Source: Actinocrinis sp035605935 (GTDB lineage: Bacteria; Actinomycetota; Actinomycetes; Streptomycetales; Catenulisporaceae). From it: a stretch of 15,304 nucleotides of DNA. The stretch covers positions 1-15,304 of the forward strand of contig NZ_DATNGK010000305.1 in the NCBI RefSeq assembly GCF_035605935.1. Direction: 5' to 3'. Shown in pieces: positions 13,494 through 15,304 of the stretch (the first letter of the stretch is position 1; every line of letters starts with the position of its first letter). A program made the translations under genes and the position numbers. The notes beneath the pieces are model-generated. The model made no database searches. It had not been told where the DNA came from and was given only the letters and a program-made list of their open reading frames with translations.

Positions 13494-13502
13494 CGTGCAG
13501 GT
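13494..13502 (+). repeat. Arm-type direct repeat, class 2 copy A
   Basis: CGTGCAGGT recurs exactly at 13584-13592, again on the other side of the core. It is a second candidate integrase arm site. Confidence 0.4.
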
Positions 13503-13515
13503 AGTTGGCTGGAAG

Positions 13516-13562
13516 TGCCCCCAGCAGGACTCGAACCTGCGACCAAGTGCTTAGAAGGCATG
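13516..13562 (-). other. attP: attP core: 3' half of a tRNA-Arg(TCT) gene
   Basis: Read on the minus strand, the segment carries an anticodon loop CTTCTAA (13551-13557, anticodon TCT at 13553-13555) and a variable region. Then come a complete T arm, GCAGG-TTCGAGT-CCTGC, and an acceptor 3' strand TGGGGGC plus A (ending at 13516). The 5' half of the anticodon stem pairs at only three of five positions. No D arm or matching GCCCCCA acceptor strand is found further right. It is thus a tRNA 3' fragment, the usual identity core shared between phage and host for tRNA-integrating phages. Integrase lies to one side and phage-type genes to the other. Confidence 0.82.
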
Positions 13563-13567
13563 TCGGG

Positions 13568-13583
13568 TGCAGCGGCATACTAA
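13568..13583 (+). repeat. Arm-type direct repeat, class 1 copy B (right of attP core)
   Basis: TGCAGCGGCATACTAA is the partner of 13451-13466, 117 bp away, with one mismatch. Confidence 0.6.
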
Positions 13584-13592
13584 CGTGCAGGT
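13584..13592 (+). repeat. Arm-type direct repeat, class 2 copy B
   Basis: CGTGCAGGT directly abuts class 1 copy B and is an exact copy of 13494-13502, 90 bp away. Confidence 0.4.
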
Positions 13593-13638
13593 GAGCTGGT
13601 CTGCGGGACACCAACTTTGCTTCACTTACTTGGTGCCT

Positions 13639-13657
13639 CCCCGATCTTGATCCGGGG
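13639..13657 (-). terminator. Probable hairpin terminator after the leftward Pro-rich membrane gene
   Basis: On the minus strand CCCCGGATCAAGATCGGGG begins directly after the TAG stop (13658-13660). It folds as four C-G pairs, a bulged G, then GAT/ATC around a CAAG loop. There is no T-run, which is common for actinobacterial terminators. It would shield attP from leftward transcription. Confidence 0.45.
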
Positions 13658-14320
13658 CTAAATGCACACGCGCACGAGCTTACCGAGGAACAGCTCTATC
13701 AGGCAGGTGGGTGTGGCCGTGCCGGTAGGCCGCGTCGGCGGCGCGGCGGTGCGCACCGGTGGCGACGGCCGCGGGGACGCGGACGGCCCTGTCGGAGGCT
13801 GCACGGGGGCTGGTGTGCCCGCGGTGGGTCGGCGCGTGCGCACCGGCAGAAGCGGGACTGATGGCAGTCTGCTGGGCGCCGTGCGGCCCGGCATGGTGCT
13901 CGGGCTGCCAGTGGGCACGGTCGTCGGTGTGCGCGCCGTCTGGGAGACGCCTGGGGGCCGTGGCGGCAGCTCTGCGTGTGGCTCGGATGGCTGCGGTCCG
14001 CGGGGAATGACTGCGATGGCGATAAACGATGCGGCTCCAGCCGCCGTTGCGGCGCCGGCGACTGCGCGCCAATGCCTACGCAGTAGGCCGGCTAACGCGG
14101 CCGCGGAAAGCAACGGGAGAAGTCCGCGTACGACGTAGAGGTGTCTGCGCTTTTTGGCCGGCTTCTCGGGTTGTGGTGGCTCGGCGAGCGCCTCGAGCGC
14201 GTGCTGCTGAACGTCGACCTGAGCACGTAGGTCACGCAGCCGTGCGAGGGTATAGCCGAGCGCCGCGGCCATGATGACGGCTGCTGTGCTGATGATAGTA
14301 GTGACGGCGATGTCACTCAT
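13658..14320 (-). CDS. Membrane protein with extracytoplasmic Pro/Thr-rich tail, function unknown
   Basis: The product has 220 aa from ATG 14320. A first membrane segment (TTIISTAAVIMAAALGYTLA, about 7-26) is followed by a charged helix and a basic patch EKPAKKRRH (about 52-60). Hydrophobic segments follow at about 67-80 (LLPLLSAAALAGLL) and 86-105 (AVAGAATAAGAASFIAIAVI). From about residue 106 it becomes a long Pro/Ser/Thr/Arg stretch, probably outside the cell, ending in the Cys-flanked CLIELFLGKLVRVCI. It lies between attP and the immunity region, where lysogenically expressed genes often occur, so superinfection exclusion or surface alteration is possible. No known family is recognised, and the low-complexity tail limits confidence. 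Confidence 0.6.
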   Translation of the reverse strand: MSDIAVTTIISTAAVIMAAALGYTLARLRDLRAQVDVQQHALEALAEPPQPEKPAKKRRHLYVVRGLLPLLSAAALAGLLRRHWRAVAGAATAAGAASFIAIAVIPRGPQPSEPHAELPPRPPGVSQTARTPTTVPTGSPSTMPGRTAPSRLPSVPLLPVRTRRPTAGTPAPVQPPTGPSASPRPSPPVRTAAPPTRPTGTATPTCLIELFLGKLVRVCI

Positions 14321-14433
14321 CTGACTTAGCGTACTCGCTCTGTGTGCTTACGTGGTCACTCTGATGGATGAATCAGCATACGTGCGGATGTTCGTATGCG
14401 AATGCACGTGCACCGCCGGGATCTGGCTCGGCG

Positions 14434-14823
14434 TCAGGCATTGCGCGGGCGCTGGCTTTCTTTCATCCGGCGCTCTCGGTCGATGCGGTACGCGGTAGTG
14501 ATCGCGTCCTTCGTGGACTGCGGTACGCGCCGCCACTTGCCCGGATCGATCCCCAACTCTTCCAGCATTACCGACAGATCGTCAGGGGGCGAGTGGTCCC
14601 TAATCGGGGTGGGCTCGCCTCCTTCGAGGATTGCCTTCACTGAGCCGGGCTGCCATCGCAGCGTGGTCTCGATGCGGACGTAGTTGAAGCGCTCTGGCTG
14701 TACCTCGTCTTTTTCCCAGTTGATCCAGGTCGTTCGGCTACCGCCGAATGCCTTGGCAGCTTTGTTCTGGCTCATCGCCAGTTGCTCGCGGCGGGCCATC
14801 ATGTGCTCTCCGAGCGTGGGCAT
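14434..14823 (-). CDS. Helix-turn-helix regulator (XRE-like), candidate immunity repressor
   Basis: The product has 129 aa from ATG 14821-14823. A longer reading to 15027 would run through the divergent promoter and the next gene, and is rejected. Residues about 4-45 form the HTH: GEHMMARREQLAMSQNKAAK followed by AFGGSRTTWINWEKDEVQP, matching the XRE helix order with the recognition helix around SRTTWINWE. Residues about 48-70 (RIETTLRWQPGSVKAILEGG) complete the domain. The C-terminal half is charged and rich in Asp, Glu and Arg; it shows no RecA-cleavable or peptidase motif. The gene is divergent from a smaller XRE gene, with related operators by each start, the arrangement of a repressor/Cro-type switch. 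It may be the repressor, but the roles of the two genes could be reversed. Confidence 0.75.
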   Translation of the reverse strand: MPTLGEHMMARREQLAMSQNKAAKAFGGSRTTWINWEKDEVQPERFNYVRIETTLRWQPGSVKAILEGGEPTPIRDHSPPDDLSVMLEELGIDPGKWRRVPQSTKDAITTAYRIDRERRMKESQRPRNA

Positions 14824-14838
14824 CCTCTGATCATTCCT

Positions 14839-14852
14839 GTTCAGTTCTGACC
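14839..14852. promoter_or_regulatory. Operator-like site OL in the immunity region
   Basis: GTTCAG-TT-CTGACC is a 6-2-6 inverted repeat with one mismatch, 15 bp upstream of the leftward HTH gene. It shares the GTnCAG-nn-CTGnnC pattern with the site at 14910-14923. Confidence 0.5.
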
Positions 14853-14897
14853 AATCCAGCGCTAGCAAACCCAGAGAGCGCAGATGGGCTACTTTGG

Positions 14898-14926
14898 TTG
14901 ACCAGAGTTGTACAGGGCTGTACCGT
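14898..14926 (+). promoter_or_regulatory. Rightward early promoter, probably giving a leaderless transcript
   Basis: TTGACC (14898-14903) and TACCGT (14921-14926) are separated by 17 nt, a good match to actinobacterial housekeeping promoters. Seven bases after the -10 comes ATG 14933, so the mRNA would begin at or next to the start codon. No ribosome binding site is present, which is consistent with leaderless translation. Confidence 0.65.
14910..14923. promoter_or_regulatory. Operator OR overlapping the rightward -10 box
   Basis: GTACAG-GG-CTGTAC is a perfect 6-2-6 inverted repeat covering the spacer and the first bases of the -10 box of the rightward promoter. Protein bound here would block RNA polymerase. 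Confidence 0.62.
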
Positions 14927-14932
14927 TCAAGC

Positions 14933-15181
14933 ATGAGCAGTGAACAGCCAGCTACAGCGGTCGACGAGTCACCGATGGTGATGATCGATAGGCGCAAACT
15001 GCGAAGACTGCGCCAGGAGAGCGGCATGAACCAGCTCGAACTGGCCGATCGCAGTGGGCTCAGCTTTGGCTATGTCGGCCACCTCGAACGTGGAACCAGA
15101 CTGCGCGTCAGCCCCCGCGTTCTGGGTGCGCTCTGCGACGCCTTGGGTGTGCAAGACCGTACCGAGCTGATGGCGTCGTGA
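14933..15181 (+). CDS. Small XRE-family HTH protein (Cro-like or early regulator)
   Basis: The product has 82 aa. ATG 14933 is chosen because it sits 7 nt after the -10 box; upstream GTG/TTG codons in frame lie inside the promoter. After about 18 residues comes a full HTH_3 domain: RRKLRRLRQESGMNQLELAD, then RSGLSFGYVGHLERGTRLRV and ALCDALGV. The Q at NQLELA and the recognition helix SFGYVGHLERG follow the XRE pattern. It has no extra C-terminal domain, the size expected of a Cro-like protein. It is the first gene of a rightward early operon, overlapping the next by GTGA (15178-15181), and is divergent from the other HTH gene, with a palindromic operator in its promoter. An excisionase or immunity repressor role is the alternative. 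Confidence 0.82.
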   Translation: MSSEQPATAVDESPMVMIDRRKLRRLRQESGMNQLELADRSGLSFGYVGHLERGTRLRVSPRVLGALCDALGVQDRTELMAS

Positions 15182-15304
15182 CCGTCTTCGACTCGATGAC
15201 TCCGGCTGAGCGGTCACTGCGGGCCCGTACCGCAGTGCACACCTCATGGGCGAACACCACCGACCGGCGCAAGCGCACCAGCAAGGGGACCGCCGCGTTC
15301 CTGG
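15178..15304 (+). CDS. Phage early-region protein, 5' part (truncated by window end)
   Basis: GTG 15178 overlaps the preceding stop by GTGA, and the frame stays open to the right edge, giving 42 residues. The sequence MTVFDSMTPAERSLRARTAV, then HTSWANTTDRRKRTSKGTAA and FL, resembles the N-terminus of short basic proteins often seen in actinobacteria and their phages (SLRARxAxHxSWAxTxDRxxRT). Their function is unknown to me. Co-transcription with the XRE gene from the leaderless promoter is likely. Confidence 0.65.
   Translation, partial: MTVFDSMTPAERSLRARTAVHTSWANTTDRRKRTSKGTAAFL

Noticed and set aside
13500..13600. A complete tRNA gene
   Set aside because: Only the anticodon loop, T arm and acceptor 3' strand are present. 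The D arm and 5' acceptor strand are missing and the anticodon stem is half unpaired, so it is an attachment core.
14434..15027. Longer start (197 aa) for the leftward HTH gene
   Set aside because: It would read through the divergent promoter, both operators and the start of the XRE gene, and the extra residues show no HTH or other domain.
1..15304. CRISPR array, insertion sequence or rRNA gene
   Set aside because: No regularly spaced repeats, transposase motifs, terminal inverted repeats or rRNA-like segments were seen on either strand. The only short repeats found are the operator and attP arm motifs.

Overview
The window is GC-rich, with high third-position GC and many GTG starts and 4-nt GTGA/ATGA overlaps. 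It reads as part of a temperate siphophage genome of a Streptomyces-like actinobacterium. The best evidence that this is the phage form rather than a prophage edge is at 13516-13562: the 3' half of a tRNA-Arg(TCT) gene lies next to a tyrosine integrase, with no tRNA 5' half beside it and phage-type genes on both sides. This is the expected layout of attP.

Positions 1-9713 hold a rightward late operon. In order it encodes the end of a head-tail/tail completion gene, the major tail protein, a tail assembly chaperone with a probable programmed -1 frameshift (slippery CCCTTTG at 867-873), an endonuclease VII-type HNH protein, the tape measure, a 918-aa minor tail protein, a second tail-tip protein, two small proteins (one a holin candidate), a GH25 endolysin, and two overlapping membrane proteins, the second Pro-rich. 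Most junctions overlap or nearly so, which points to translational coupling.

Positions 9714-12419 look like an accessory cassette. A membrane-anchored SHOCT protein and a small Trp-rich protein face a leftward GntR/UTRA repressor. On the far side of its operator are an RsbW-like ATP-binding protein, a 60-aa protein and a 57-aa membrane protein. Two tandem TTTGTACAAA palindromes separate the repressor from the ATPase operon. A 22-nt segment of that operator/promoter, 20 of 22 bases identical, recurs upstream of the SHOCT gene, so one regulator probably controls both arms.

Positions 12416-13660 hold the leftward integrase, attP and paired arm-type direct repeats. Positions 13658-15304 hold a leftward Pro-rich membrane protein and the immunity/early switch. 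The switch is a leftward HTH regulator and a rightward XRE protein separated by a 109-bp divergent promoter with two related 6-2-6 operators, followed by the start of a rightward early operon.
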